NCBI GenBank assembly: GCA_016222915.1
Contig: JACRQA010000085.1
Span: 1-56,240 of the forward strand
Reading direction: 5' to 3'
Source: Nitrospirota bacterium
GTDB lineage: Bacteria; Nitrospirota; Thermodesulfovibrionia; UBA6902
Length of the DNA stretch: 56,240 nt
Notes under the pieces: generated by a model
Seen by the model: only the letters and a program-made list of their open reading frames with translations
Database searches by the model: none
What the model was told of the DNA's origin: nothing
Shown: in pieces, positions 7,248-15,609 of the stretch
Layout: each line of letters begins with the position of its first letter
Position numbering within the stretch: the stretch's first letter is position 1
Position numbers and translations under genes: made by a program

Positions 7248-10200
7248 GTCGTCACCGCCTTTTTAACTCCAAAGCGTTTCCTTGCCCGGACGCTGAAATC
7301 ATCCAACAGCGTGTACACCACCGGGACGACAAGCAGTGTAAGTACAGTCGATGTCAGGAGTCCGCCGATTACGGCGCGGGCCATAGGCGCGCGCATCTCA
7401 GCGCCGGAGCCGAGGGCAAAGGCAAGGGGCATCATGCCGAAGATCATTGCAAGTGTTGTCATTAATATGGGCCTCAGCCTCGTCCTTCCGGCTGTTATGA
7501 CCGCCTCGTTCCTCTCCATGCCGCGTCCCTGCAGCACCTTTGCGTAGTCCACAAGGAGGATGGCATTTTTTGTGACTAAGCCCATGAGCATTATCAGGCC
7601 GATGAGCGACATGATGTTTATCGTGTCGCCTGTGAGGAACAACATCGCCGCCATGCCTACAATGGAAAGCGGCAAAGAAAGCATAATGGCCATGGGTTCG
7701 AGAAACGATTCAAACTGCGCCGCAAGTATGAGATAAACGAGTACTATCGCAAGGAGAAGAGACTCTCCCATGTATCCGAAGGACTCTGCCATGTCCTCTG
7801 CCTCTCCTGAAAAAACTATCTTATACCCAGGCTCCATCGTGATCCCCTCCACGGCCTTCTGCACCTTGCTCACCGCAGTGCCGATAGGCACCCCATCAAG
7901 GTTAGCGGTTATCACGACCTCACGGGTGAGGGCCTGCCGGTTGATCTCCGAGGGAGAATTGCTGACCTCATAAGATGCAATATTGGAAAGGGGCATAAGG
8001 ACGGACGGCCCGTTTCCCCTCTGTACAGTAAGCCTCAGGTTCTGCACCTGAGCAGGGTCCTGGCGCAGGTGTTCGGGTAGCCGGACCCGCACATCTACTG
8101 AATCTCCGTCTTCATCTTCATAGGTTGTGACCGCTTCTCCGCCTACAAGCGCGCCCACAGTACGTACAATGCGGTCGGTCATGATCCCGGCATTCACCGC
8201 CTTTTCCCTGTCAACCGTAAGCTGATATTCCGGGATGTCATTCTCCAGTGTAGCTTCAATATCGACAATACCGGGGATTGCATACATTTTGTCCTTCAGC
8301 TCAGCAGAATACTTTTTCAACAATGCAATATCTTCTCCCCTCACATTTACAACAAGGGGTTTAATGCTGCTTCCCACACCGCCTGCTTCCTCAATGGAAA
8401 TCTTTATCCCCGGTATGCGCTGAAGTCTGCTGCGGACGTCACGCTGAATATCGTCCTGTATCCTTTCCCTCTCAGATCTTTCCTTGAGCTTTACATAGAG
8501 CACGCCGCTTTGCACTGTCCCGCTGTCGCCTGCGCCTACTGTAGAATAGGTGTGATCGATCTCGGGAATATCTTTAAGCGCTGCGAGCATCGCGTTAAGG
8601 CGGCCTCGGCTTTCGCTGATAGATGCGTCCGGGGCTGTCTTGAAAGTCACCTGGAATTCACCCTTGTCAAAATTGGTCATGAAGGCGGATTCAAGCATTC
8701 CGAATATCATGATCCCTCCGACAAAGGCCGCCAACGCGGAGAACAGGATTGTCTTGCGATGTCCCAGCGCCCAGGCGATCAGGCCACGATAACGTTCAGC
8801 CATTCGTTCAAACATGTCATTGAATCTGTCGAGCATACGTGAGATGAAGCCACGCCGCCCTCCCCTGTGAATGGCCGGATCATGCCAGCGCGAAGACAGC
8901 ATGGGGTCAAGCGTAAAGGACACAAGAAGAGATACGGAGACTGCAAAAGCCACAGTGATGCCGAAGGAGAAGAAGAACCTGCCGACGATGCCTTTCATAA
9001 AAGCCACCGGAACAAATACGGCAAGTATGGACATGGTCGTGGCAAAGACCGCAAGCCCTATCTCGCTCGTGCCGCTGCGCGCTGCTGCGAAATGGTCTTC
9101 TCCTTTTTCGAGATGACGGACTATATTTTCCCGCACGACAATGGCGTCGTCTATCAGGAGACCTATTGCAAGCGAGAGCGCCATAAGCGTCATGATGTTG
9201 AGCGTCATGCCGAGCGCGTTCATGATGATAAATGATGAGATGACGGATATAGGCAGCGTGATCCCGGTTATGACCGTAGAGCGCCACGAGTTTATAAAGC
9301 AGAAGACTATGAGGACTGTGAGAAAGCCGCCGATGATCATAGTCTCCTGCACATCCTTAAGAGAATCAAGCGTCATGATCGATGCATCGCGGACTATCTC
9401 CAGCGTGACGGTCTCCGGAAGTTCGGACTGCAATTGGTCCACGCGCTTTTTGATCGCGTTTACTACATCAACCATGTTCGCACCGGACTGCTTTTGAATG
9501 TCAAGCGCCACCGCCGGGATGCCGTTTACAAGAGCAAGTGAGCGCTCCTCTTCAATCCCGTCAACCACCTCCGCGACTTCTGAAAGCCTGATAGGCCTGC
9601 CGTCACGTTCAGCAATTACCATAGAGCGGAACTGGTCAACCCGGTCAGGCTTTCCAGCCACGCGAAGCGGGTATTCCGTATTGCCCCGGTTCAGCCTTCC
9701 AAGCGGGGTATTCACATTTTCCGACCTCAATCCGTTTATCACAGTGTCAACACCAATGCCGAGGGACTCGACACGGACCGGGTCTATGACAACATTGACC
9801 TCCCTCTTTGCAGAGCCGACAAGATCGACCTTACCCACCCCGGCAACGGTTTCAAGCCGGCGCTTTATCTTCTTTTCAACCAGAAGAGTAAGGTCCCGGC
9901 TTGATAAGGACGATGAGCGCACGGCAACCGATATGACCGGCAGGGCGTTGAAATCGAGCTTCTGTATAATGGGGTCTTCGATTCCGAGGGGCAGCTCGCC
10001 CCGGACAGCGTTGATCTTGGCACGTGTCTCCTGCGCCACTTCATTGATCTTTTCTTCAAGACGATATTCCACCACAACAGTGGAGACGCCTTCGCGTGAA
10101 TATGAGATGACGCGCTTAACCCCGGCAACAGGGTTTACCGCCTCCTCGATCTTCTTTGTCAATTCCCTCTCAACGCTCTCAGGAGATGCGCCCGGGAATT

Positions 10201-10348
10201 TCGTCACAATCGATACCACGGGGATCTCGACGTTGGGATACATTTCAACAGAAAGGCGGCGGTACGAGAATATGCCCAGTACAACAAGGGTCAGCATCAT
10301 GACCGCTGCAAGCACAGGTCTTTTTATGGAAAGGTCGGAAAGAAGCAT
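7244..10348 (-). CDS. RND efflux permease, HAE1 (AcrB/MexB-like) family
   Basis: 1,034 residues, the usual family length, with 12 membrane segments and two large periplasmic loops. TM4 carries the paired aspartates of the proton relay ([19 protein letters not shown]). TM10 has the conserved lysine in [34 protein letters not shown] is the RND signature near the C terminus. It is the inner-membrane proton/drug antiporter, working with the upstream periplasmic adaptor and the downstream TolC-like channel. The substrate cannot be read from the sequence; HAE1 pumps export hydrophobic or amphiphilic compounds. TetR control is suggested by the first gene of the operon. Confidence 0.95.
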   Translation of the reverse strand: MLLSDLSIKRPVLAAVMMLTLVVLGIFSYRRLSVEMYPNVEIPVVSIVTKFPGASPESVERELTKKIEEAVNPVAGVKRVISYSREGVSTVVVEYRLEEKINEVAQETRAKINAVRGELPLGIEDPIIQKLDFNALPVISVAVRSSSLSSRDLTLLVEKKIKRRLETVAGVGKVDLVGSAKREVNVVIDPVRVESLGIGVDTVINGLRSENVNTPLGRLNRGNTEYPLRVAGKPDRVDQFRSMVIAERDGRPIRLSEVAEVVDGIEEERSLALVNGIPAVALDIQKQSGANMVDVVNAIKKRVDQLQSELPETVTLEIVRDASIMTLDSLKDVQETMIIGGFLTVLIVFCFINSWRSTVITGITLPISVISSFIIMNALGMTLNIMTLMALSLAIGLLIDDAIVVRENIVRHLEKGEDHFAAARSGTSEIGLAVFATTMSILAVFVPVAFMKGIVGRFFFSFGITVAFAVSVSLLVSFTLDPMLSSRWHDPAIHRGGRRGFISRMLDRFNDMFERMAERYRGLIAWALGHRKTILFSALAAFVGGIMIFGMLESAFMTNFDKGEFQVTFKTAPDASISESRGRLNAMLAALKDIPEIDHTYSTVGAGDSGTVQSGVLYVKLKERSERERIQDDIQRDVRSRLQRIPGIKISIEEAGGVGSSIKPLVVNVRGEDIALLKKYSAELKDKMYAIPGIVDIEATLENDIPEYQLTVDREKAVNAGIMTDRIVRTVGALVGGEAVTTYEDEDGDSVDVRVRLPEHLRQDPAQVQNLRLTVQRGNGPSVLMPLSNIASYEVSNSPSEINRQALTREVVITANLDGVPIGTAVSKVQKAVEGITMEPGYKIVFSGEAEDMAESFGYMGESLLLAIVLVYLILAAQFESFLEPMAIMLSLPLSIVGMAAMLFLTGDTINIMSLIGLIMLMGLVTKNAILLVDYAKVLQGRGMERNEAVITAGRTRLRPILMTTLAMIFGMMPLAFALGSGAEMRAPMARAVIGGLLTSTVLTLLVVPVVYTLLDDFSVRARKRFGVKKAVTT

Positions 10349-10350
10349 CC

Positions 10351-11508
10351 CTACTTCTCCTTGCCGCCGGACATAACGACCTTGTCGTTGTCCTTCAGAT
10401 TAAAGCCGCCGCGCACTACCAGCAGCTCCCCGGAATTTATTCCTGAAACAATCTCCACCTGGTCCCCTGCGACTGCCCCTGTGGCCACTTCCCTGTAATG
10501 CGCCTGGTCGGCTTCCACCGTATACAGGCCCGCCTTCTTTTCCGCCACATTTAAACCAATCAGGGATGAACGCGGGACCTGAATGATATTTCTCCTGGTC
10601 CCTGTCTCGATCCTCCCCTTTGCAAAGAGTCCACCTTTTAATTCACCAGAGGTATTGATTACCTCGGCAATGACCTTTACCGACCTGTCGGCTTCGTCCA
10701 CAGACGGGTTTATATACATCACCTTTCCTGAAAAGGTCCTGCCCGGAATCGCGTCAACAGTAAATGTGAGCGAATCCCCCACCTTTATGGAGGCCATATC
10801 TACGGATGGGACCGAGGCGGTGAGTTTGAGGGTCCTGTTGTCCACTATCTTAAAAAGCGTCTTGTTGGCCCCGGTTTCGCCGGCAAGATCTCCCACATTG
10901 ACATCGCGCATCGAAACGATGCCATCCATAGGCGAAAGGACCATGCCCTTGGAAAGACGCGCCTGAAGCGAGCGCAGTTCTTCCTCTGCAGCGCCGATCT
11001 GGGCCATCGCCGCCTCGACTCCGGCCTTTGCAGCCTCTGCCTCTGATTCCGTATCTTCATAATTCTGCTGTGTTGCAAGGCCGAATTCCCTGAGCTTCTG
11101 CATCCGCGCCTTTTCACGCTCCGCGCGCTGTGCATTTACCTGCGCCTGGAGATGTCCCGCCCTTGCGGACTCAACCGAGGCCGCCGCCTTTTTCACTAGC
11201 GCCTCAGTCTCACTCAGGTCTATTCTGGCAAGCGGCCCATTCTTCTTGACCCTCACCCACTCGGTAACAAACACTTCGCTTACGAGGCCGGAAACCTGGG
11301 CCTTCACCTCCGCCTCGAATTCCGGCGCGAGGGTACCGACCACATCGACCCCTTCCGTAAGTTCCGAGGGAGAGACGGTCATTGTTTCCACCGCAACCGG
11401 CGGACGGCCGCTGCCGTCGTCTTTTTTGCCGTCGGCGTTTTTTGAAGAACAGCCTGAGGTCCAGAGTATAGAAAGTAAAATGACACTTAATAGTATGTTC
11501 CTGTTCAT
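10351..11508 (-). CDS. RND efflux periplasmic adaptor (membrane fusion protein), lipoprotein
   Basis: 385 residues. The N terminus is a lipoprotein signal with lipobox TSGC (Cys20). Downstream come a split biotinyl-lipoyl domain (VKAQVSGLVSEVFV early, VLSPMDGIVSMRDVNVGDLA later), a helical hairpin rich in Ala/Glu/Gln between them, a beta-barrel, and a membrane-proximal domain ending GFNLKDNDKVVMSGG. It bridges the RND pump and the TolC-like channel. It is separated by 2 bp from the pump gene and 5 bp from the tetR gene, so all four are one transcription unit. Confidence 0.93.
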   Translation of the reverse strand: MNRNILLSVILLSILWTSGCSSKNADGKKDDGSGRPPVAVETMTVSPSELTEGVDVVGTLAPEFEAEVKAQVSGLVSEVFVTEWVRVKKNGPLARIDLSETEALVKKAAASVESARAGHLQAQVNAQRAEREKARMQKLREFGLATQQNYEDTESEAEAAKAGVEAAMAQIGAAEEELRSLQARLSKGMVLSPMDGIVSMRDVNVGDLAGETGANKTLFKIVDNRTLKLTASVPSVDMASIKVGDSLTFTVDAIPGRTFSGKVMYINPSVDEADRSVKVIAEVINTSGELKGGLFAKGRIETGTRRNIIQVPRSSLIGLNVAEKKAGLYTVEADQAHYREVATGAVAGDQVEIVSGINSGELLVVRGGFNLKDNDKVVMSGGKEK

Positions 11509-11513
11509 GGCAG

Positions 11514-12140
11514 TTACCTTTTCCTTTTTGATTTTGAAGGAGCCACCCCGTCAAAGATAAAAGCGATCATGGAGGCCAGTCCTTTTTTATCCACCATAGG
11601 CGCGCGGTGGCAGAGCTGCTCCTCAAGCACGAAGTTCAGCGCCCCAATCAAAACGCAGGTCAGCGTGTCCGCATTCACCTTCCGGATTTCGCCGCTCCTG
11701 GTCCCGTCCTTCACAATGAATTCCGTTACCTCTCTTATCTTAAGGTGGTAGCCCTCGAAGTCAATGAAAGGCGCGCCCTGCGGGGGGCCGTAATAGATTG
11801 AATACATAAGTCTCGCTGCCTTGAGGTTCTTCATGAATAGGAGAAATATCCCTTCATACAGCCGCAGCACGCGTTGACGCGAGCTTAATTTTTCGTGCGC
11901 GGTCTCCACTAACATCTTTTCAAGTATCCCGAAGGGCTTTGTCATCAGCTCGGTGTAGATGCCTTCCTTGCTCCCGAAATAGTAATAGAGGGACGGCTTT
12001 GTTACTCCCGCGGCCTCGACGATCTCCCGAACAGACGTTGTTGCATATCCCTTTTCATTGAAAATATCAAGGGCTGACTGCAGAAGACGCTCCCGTACCG
12101 CCTGCTCATCAGGCTTTATAGAGCGTTTTTTTTCCGTCAT
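11514..12140 (-). CDS. TetR/AcrR-family transcriptional regulator
   Basis: 208 residues. N-terminal HTH at about 14-60: ALDIFNEKGYATTSVREIVEAAGVTKPSLYYYFGSKEGI, a textbook TetR helix-turn-helix. The C-terminal ligand-binding part is alpha-helical and family-variable. As the first gene of the efflux operon it probably represses its own promoter and is released by a pump substrate. A strong sigma70-like promoter with an imperfect palindrome at the expected start site lies directly upstream. Start ATG 12140 is preceded by AAGGAG. Confidence 0.93.
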   Translation of the reverse strand: MTEKKRSIKPDEQAVRERLLQSALDIFNEKGYATTSVREIVEAAGVTKPSLYYYFGSKEGIYTELMTKPFGILEKMLVETAHEKLSSRQRVLRLYEGIFLLFMKNLKAARLMYSIYYGPPQGAPFIDFEGYHLKIREVTEFIVKDGTRSGEIRKVNADTLTCVLIGALNFVLEEQLCHRAPMVDKKGLASMIAFIFDGVAPSKSKRKR

Positions 12141-12162
12141 AATAAAACTCCTTTTCGGTGCG

Positions 12163-12211
12163 GGTTAATTTACCTACCGGAAAGTATAATTTTCGAACTG
12201 AAATATGTCAA
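12163..12211 (-). promoter_or_regulatory. Promoter and probable TetR operator of the efflux operon
   Basis: On the minus strand TTGACA (12206-12211) and TATACT (12183-12188) are separated by exactly 17 bp, a near-consensus sigma70 promoter. The imperfect palindrome GGTTAATTTACC (12163-12174) covers the predicted transcription start, a common position for a TetR-family operator. The operator assignment is inference from position and symmetry. Confidence 0.7.
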
Positions 12212-12236
12212 TAGATTTTATCGCAGGGCAATCTGA

Positions 12237-12908
12237 CTATTGATTAACGGACTTTACCGCGTGCATGAGGACCTCATGAGTGCCCTTTAACTGCAGCTTG
12301 ATCTTGATATGCTCTATGTAGGTCTCGACCGTCTTGACGCTGAGGTTTAGTTTTTCGGCTATCTCGTGTTTCTTCAGCCCCTGGCCGAGAAGCTGATAGA
12401 CCTCCAGTTCTCGGTTGCTGAGGGCCTTTGTCGGGGAACCGGAGTCATCGAATTTGTCTTTAACGAACCGGTGCAGGAGCTTTACATTTAATTTATCACT
12501 GACATAGATCTCTCCGCCAAGGACCTTCCTTATGGCCGACAGTAATTCCTTAGAGGGCTCCTGCTTCATTATATAACCTCTGGCCCCTGCCTTGAGACAG
12601 CGCTCGGCGTACGCGGATTCATCGTGCATGGAAAGGACGAGGGCCGGCAAATCCGGGCGCGCGTAAGCAAGGTTTTCTATCAGCCTGATGCCGCTGCCGT
12701 CCCCGAGGGTAATGTCTACCAATATGATATCAGGTTTACTGTTTGCAACTGCATGCATGGCGTCTGAGGCATTGTCGGCCTCCCCGCAAACCGTTAGGTC
12801 TTCCTCGCTGTTGATGAGACGCGAAAGCCCCTCGCGTAATATGGCATGGTCATCGACAATAAATACATTTTTCTTTTGTATTTTATTCCCGGACTTAACA
12901 GTTTTCAT
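12237..12908 (-). CDS. NarL/FixJ-family response regulator
   Basis: 223 residues: receiver (FIVDDHAILREGL, phospho-Asp in IILVDITLGDGSG, Lys in GYIMKQE) and C-terminal LuxR-type HTH (LSNRELEVYQLLGQGLKKHEIAEKLNLSVKTVETYIEHI). It lies 17 bp downstream of a NarX-type kinase gene on the same strand and is its evident partner. It is very similar to the orphan regulator at 4563-5231 over the whole length, so one probably arose by duplication, and the kinase may talk to both. Target genes are not evident here. Confidence 0.93.
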   Translation of the reverse strand: MKTVKSGNKIQKKNVFIVDDHAILREGLSRLINSEEDLTVCGEADNASDAMHAVANSKPDIILVDITLGDGSGIRLIENLAYARPDLPALVLSMHDESAYAERCLKAGARGYIMKQEPSKELLSAIRKVLGGEIYVSDKLNVKLLHRFVKDKFDDSGSPTKALSNRELEVYQLLGQGLKKHEIAEKLNLSVKTVETYIEHIKIKLQLKGTHEVLMHAVKSVNQ

Positions 12909-12925
12909 TTTTCATCTCCTTTGTC

Positions 12926-14755
12926 TCATATGTGTCTGATAGAACCGGCCGGTGATTTGCCTTCTCCGGCCATATTGATCTCACTTTCTCTTTTATCAAA
13001 GAAGATACAGGTGACAAGTGTGCCTTCCCCGATTACCGACCTGATGTCAAGCGAGGCGTTGATTATGCTCGCCCGGAATTTCATAATTTCCAGGCCCATG
13101 CTGCTCATCTGCTTCGGCATGATAAAACCCCGGCCGTCATCTTTTATTGTCATGGTAATTTTATTATTTTCCTTTGTGAGCCGGAGTTCAATATGTTTGG
13201 CCTTTGAGTGTCTCGCTGCGTTTGTAATGGCCTCCTGAGCAATGCGGTATAAATGCGTCAACGCAGTCTCATCATACAGCATTACGAACGGCTTGCATCT
13301 CAGATCACACGGTATCCCGAACAGTCTTTCGGAATTGGACGCAAGCTCCACCAGGGCCGTCATCAGACTGTATTCGCCCTTCTCCAATATGGGAGAGAGG
13401 CCCGATGAAAGGGTCCTGACCTGCGACTTCGACATCTCAACAAGATGCGTGATCCTGGCCGCGTCCTCAGCCTCCGGAAGCGCTTTCTTCCTCAATAGAT
13501 TCTCAAGCCCCTGGGTCATAAAGGAGATGGCGGTAAGCTGCTGTCCCAGGTTATCGTGCAGGTCATGCCCGATACGCCGCTGTTCATGCTCCCTTATTTC
13601 AAGCAGCATCTTTTCCAGGTGCTTGCGTTCGGTCATCTCCCTGTTCAGGTCTTCCCAGGAAGCGGTATAACTCCTCAGGTTCTCGATCATCTGATCAAAT
13701 ATCCTGGACAACTGGCCGATTTCATCTTTTGCGTCAGTGCCTACTCTATAATCAAGGTTACCCTGCCCGATTATTTCACTCCCTTTATGCAGCGCCTTGA
13801 TCGGATTGGAGATCGTCTTTGCAACACGAAAGGCGACTATTACCACTCCCAATACAGTCGCTACAAAGATAGCTATCATCCATATCCTGAGCCTGTCGAT
13901 GGGCGCGTAGACTTCTTTCAGGTCCTGCTTTGCAATAAAGCCCCAGCGGGTCTGCGGGATGTACGTATAGGCCGCCAATACCTTTTCACCCCTGTAATCC
14001 GAAGTCTCCGCAATCCCGGGTTCTCCCCTGGACGCCTCTGCGGCCTGCCCCTCGATCTTCACCTTGAGCGGGGAATTCCCGTGACCGCGCAGATTGCTTA
14101 CAACAACGGCGTCCTTATTGACAATAAAGGTCTCACCGGTCTCACCCATCCCTGTGCGATTTGACAAATGCTTATAGAGAGAGGCCTCAAGGTTGAACCT
14201 GGCCACAAGCACGCCGATGGGGCGGCCGCGGTCCTCCCTGCTGAATATGGGGATGGAAATGGCCATGCAGGGCCTGTTCACCGTAGACGAATAATGTATG
14301 TCCTCAATGAACAGGTCCCCGCTTTTCAAGGCCCCTTCAAAGTGAAAGGCATGCACGGGCCGGTGCCCCTCACGGTCTTTAATGGTCGAGATCATGATCG
14401 TTTTAGTGTCGGGATCGACAATAAATATTTCATAAAAGTCGTCATAATGCTCCAGGTATTTTGTGAGAAAGCTCCGCGCCTCTGAAGCAATGGCCGCTTT
14501 ACGACCGATGTCACCTTCATCCCGTTGACTGGTCCCCTCCAACGCCCGCATCCCGCTGTCGTCGGCTATGGTGCGGATGTCCACGGTCCTTTCTTCAAGC
14601 CAGTGGTCCAATTCAGCGACCTTCATATCCCGGACTGCCTCAAGCCGGTTGAAGATTGAGGACTTTATTGAGCTCACCATATGAAAATAAATCGCCACAT
14701 TGACCATAATCAGCGGCAGCATGGCTATAATGAAAAACCAGGCGGTGAGGCGCAT
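12926..14755 (-). CDS. NarX-type sensor histidine kinase with extracytoplasmic Cache domain
   Basis: 609 residues from ATG. TM1 is at 1-25. A long periplasmic Cache-type sensor follows (about 26-285; FYEIFIVDPDTKTIMIST and FIVNKDAVVVSN are typical), then TM2 (RIWMIAIFVATVLGVVIVAF), HAMP (ISNPIKALHKGSEIIGQGNLDYRVG), HisKA_3 with the phospho-His in RRIGHDLHDNLGQQL, and HATPase (EAITNAARHSKAKHIELRL, DDGRGF). It feeds the NarL-type regulator just downstream. The ATG at 14755 has no RBS. In the same frame a CTG at 14788, six bases after AGGAG, would add LRDRISFNSIG, a normal start for such kinases, so a CTG start is likely. A structured leader lies upstream. Confidence 0.92.
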   Translation of the reverse strand: MRLTAWFFIIAMLPLIMVNVAIYFHMVSSIKSSIFNRLEAVRDMKVAELDHWLEERTVDIRTIADDSGMRALEGTSQRDEGDIGRKAAIASEARSFLTKYLEHYDDFYEIFIVDPDTKTIMISTIKDREGHRPVHAFHFEGALKSGDLFIEDIHYSSTVNRPCMAISIPIFSREDRGRPIGVLVARFNLEASLYKHLSNRTGMGETGETFIVNKDAVVVSNLRGHGNSPLKVKIEGQAAEASRGEPGIAETSDYRGEKVLAAYTYIPQTRWGFIAKQDLKEVYAPIDRLRIWMIAIFVATVLGVVIVAFRVAKTISNPIKALHKGSEIIGQGNLDYRVGTDAKDEIGQLSRIFDQMIENLRSYTASWEDLNREMTERKHLEKMLLEIREHEQRRIGHDLHDNLGQQLTAISFMTQGLENLLRKKALPEAEDAARITHLVEMSKSQVRTLSSGLSPILEKGEYSLMTALVELASNSERLFGIPCDLRCKPFVMLYDETALTHLYRIAQEAITNAARHSKAKHIELRLTKENNKITMTIKDDGRGFIMPKQMSSMGLEIMKFRASIINASLDIRSVIGEGTLVTCIFFDKRESEINMAGEGKSPAGSIRHI

Positions 14756-14820
14756 CCCGATGCTGTTGAATGAGATCCTGTCTCTCAGAGGTTTCTCCTG
14801 TTATGTCATCCCTGACGTTT

Positions 14821-14952
14821 GCAAAAGCCCCGTTTTGCCACTAACATTAAAACCGGACCGACCGAAGGTGTGTTCTTCGGCAGTCCGGCCATTACACATA
14901 GGTCAGTCATGTCACTTTACCCCCTTAATTCAAAGGGCACGGCTTTATCCGG
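14821..14952 (-). ncRNA. Possible structured leader RNA upstream of the Cache kinase (GEMM-like, unproven)
   Basis: Minus-strand leader between the DsrC-like gene and the kinase. It holds GATAAAGCC, a CCCTTTGAATTAAGGGG hairpin, GTAAAG, CCTATG, then GCCGGACTGCCGAAG followed by a fold-back CTTCGGTCGGTCC. A GCAAAA-CGGGGC-TTTTGC hairpin (14821-14838) precedes the RBS. The order GATAAAG / hairpin / nnAAAG / CCTATG / GCCGGnCTGCCGAAG recalls c-di-GMP-I (GEMM) riboswitches, but the diagnostic GCAAAGCC is not intact and the match is only by eye. Confidence 0.3.
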
Positions 14953-15081
14953 TCAAATATTCTATACCTCCGTTTTATCATCAACCGTCTTGCAATACAA
15001 GTAAATTTATTTAATTAACCTATAAGCATCCTGCTTAAATGCGGCCCAGGGGAATATTCTTCGGGACAACCGAAAAATATC
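14953..15081. other. Intergenic region with no recognised gene
   Basis: AT-rich stretch between the DsrC-like gene and the kinase leader, both on the minus strand. Probably holds the kinase promoter and the end of the DsrC-like transcript. A TTCGGGACAACCGAA hairpin sits at 15059-15073, close to the DsrC-like stop codon. I see no ORF with an RBS. Confidence 0.5.
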
Positions 15082-15426
15082 TCAGACCCCGAGAGGCTCC
15101 CACGATTTAAACATTATGACTTCCTCCCCTGGATTGGGGAGCCCGGCGATTTTCCACGCCTGTACCGGGTCAAGGAATTTCTCGGTCATACAATTGCTGG
15201 GCTGGTGTACATTTTTACATACGGCCCGGAGGATCGGGAAAAATTTATATTTCTTGTAGTAATCCCTGATGAACTTAAGAATATCGATCCTGTCCTGCGT
15301 CAGCTCCTCCAGACCTTCGCTCTCAGCAAGTGCGCAGGCCACGCGGTCGTTCCAATCATCATAATTAAGGAGAAAGCCGTCATCGTCCGTGCTGATTTTC
15401 AGTTGTCCATACTCGATTGTTTTCAT
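15082..15426 (-). CDS. TusE/DsrC/DsvC-family protein lacking the C-terminal redox cysteines
   Basis: 114 residues, the family's usual length. The DsrC fold is recognisable: LNYDDWNDRVACALAESEG, LTQDRIDILKFIRDYYKKYKFFPILRAVCKN and WKIAGLPNPG. In true DsrC the C-terminal arm reads like ACKxAGLPKPTGCV and its two cysteines carry the sulfur. Here the first is Trp (QAWKIAGLP), and the penultimate Cys is replaced by a longer tail ending EPLGV. Two other cysteines (RAVCKNVHQPSNC) remain. It is therefore probably a regulatory or structural homologue, not a sulfur carrier. It is divergent from the oxidase operon; ATG preceded by AGAGGTG. Confidence 0.85.
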   Translation of the reverse strand: MKTIEYGQLKISTDDDGFLLNYDDWNDRVACALAESEGLEELTQDRIDILKFIRDYYKKYKFFPILRAVCKNVHQPSNCMTEKFLDPVQAWKIAGLPNPGEEVIMFKSWEPLGV

Positions 15427-15500
15427 GTTGCACCTCTTGTTTCGCTTTATGTTTATATAGAATCTTTATCACAAATCAGGCCGCTCGTCAACCGTGCGCA

Positions 15501-15522
15501 GGGGCATGGCACGCCATGCCCC
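15501..15522. repeat. Palindromic repeat (GGGGCATGGC family)
   Basis: Arms GGGGCATGGC and GCCATGCCCC around AC. It is one base different at the centre from the copies at 21234, 22172 and 39973. Located in the divergent region between the DsrC-like gene and the oxidase operon, just upstream of the oxidase promoter. Confidence 0.8.
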
Positions 15523-15537
15523 AACAGATAACTGAAT

Positions 15538-15566
15538 TTGTCACAGTACCATTCATCTGATAGAAT
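15538..15566 (+). promoter_or_regulatory. Sigma70-like promoter of the oxidase operon
   Basis: TTGTCA (15538-15543), a 17-bp spacer and TAGAAT (15561-15566). Transcription would begin near 15573, which rules out the TTG at 15538 as the start of subunit I and leaves a leader of about 37 nt. The -10 context ATCTGATAGAATCTTT is almost repeated before the thioredoxin reductase gene (28415-28430). Confidence 0.65.
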
Positions 15567-15609
15567 CTTTTTAATTGGGAGTCCATTTTTCATTTCCGGT
15601 ATTTCAACT

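Noticed and set aside
8867-9287. Long open frames on both strands inside the RND permease gene
   Set aside because: They lie fully within a 1,034-residue gene with clear family motifs, have no RBS, and their repetitive His/Arg/Lys-rich translation is what a shifted codon frame gives.
15538-15609. N-terminal extension of cytochrome oxidase subunit I from TTG 15538
   Set aside because: The TTG is the -35 box of a good promoter (TTGTCA-N17-TAGAAT), so it would not be transcribed.
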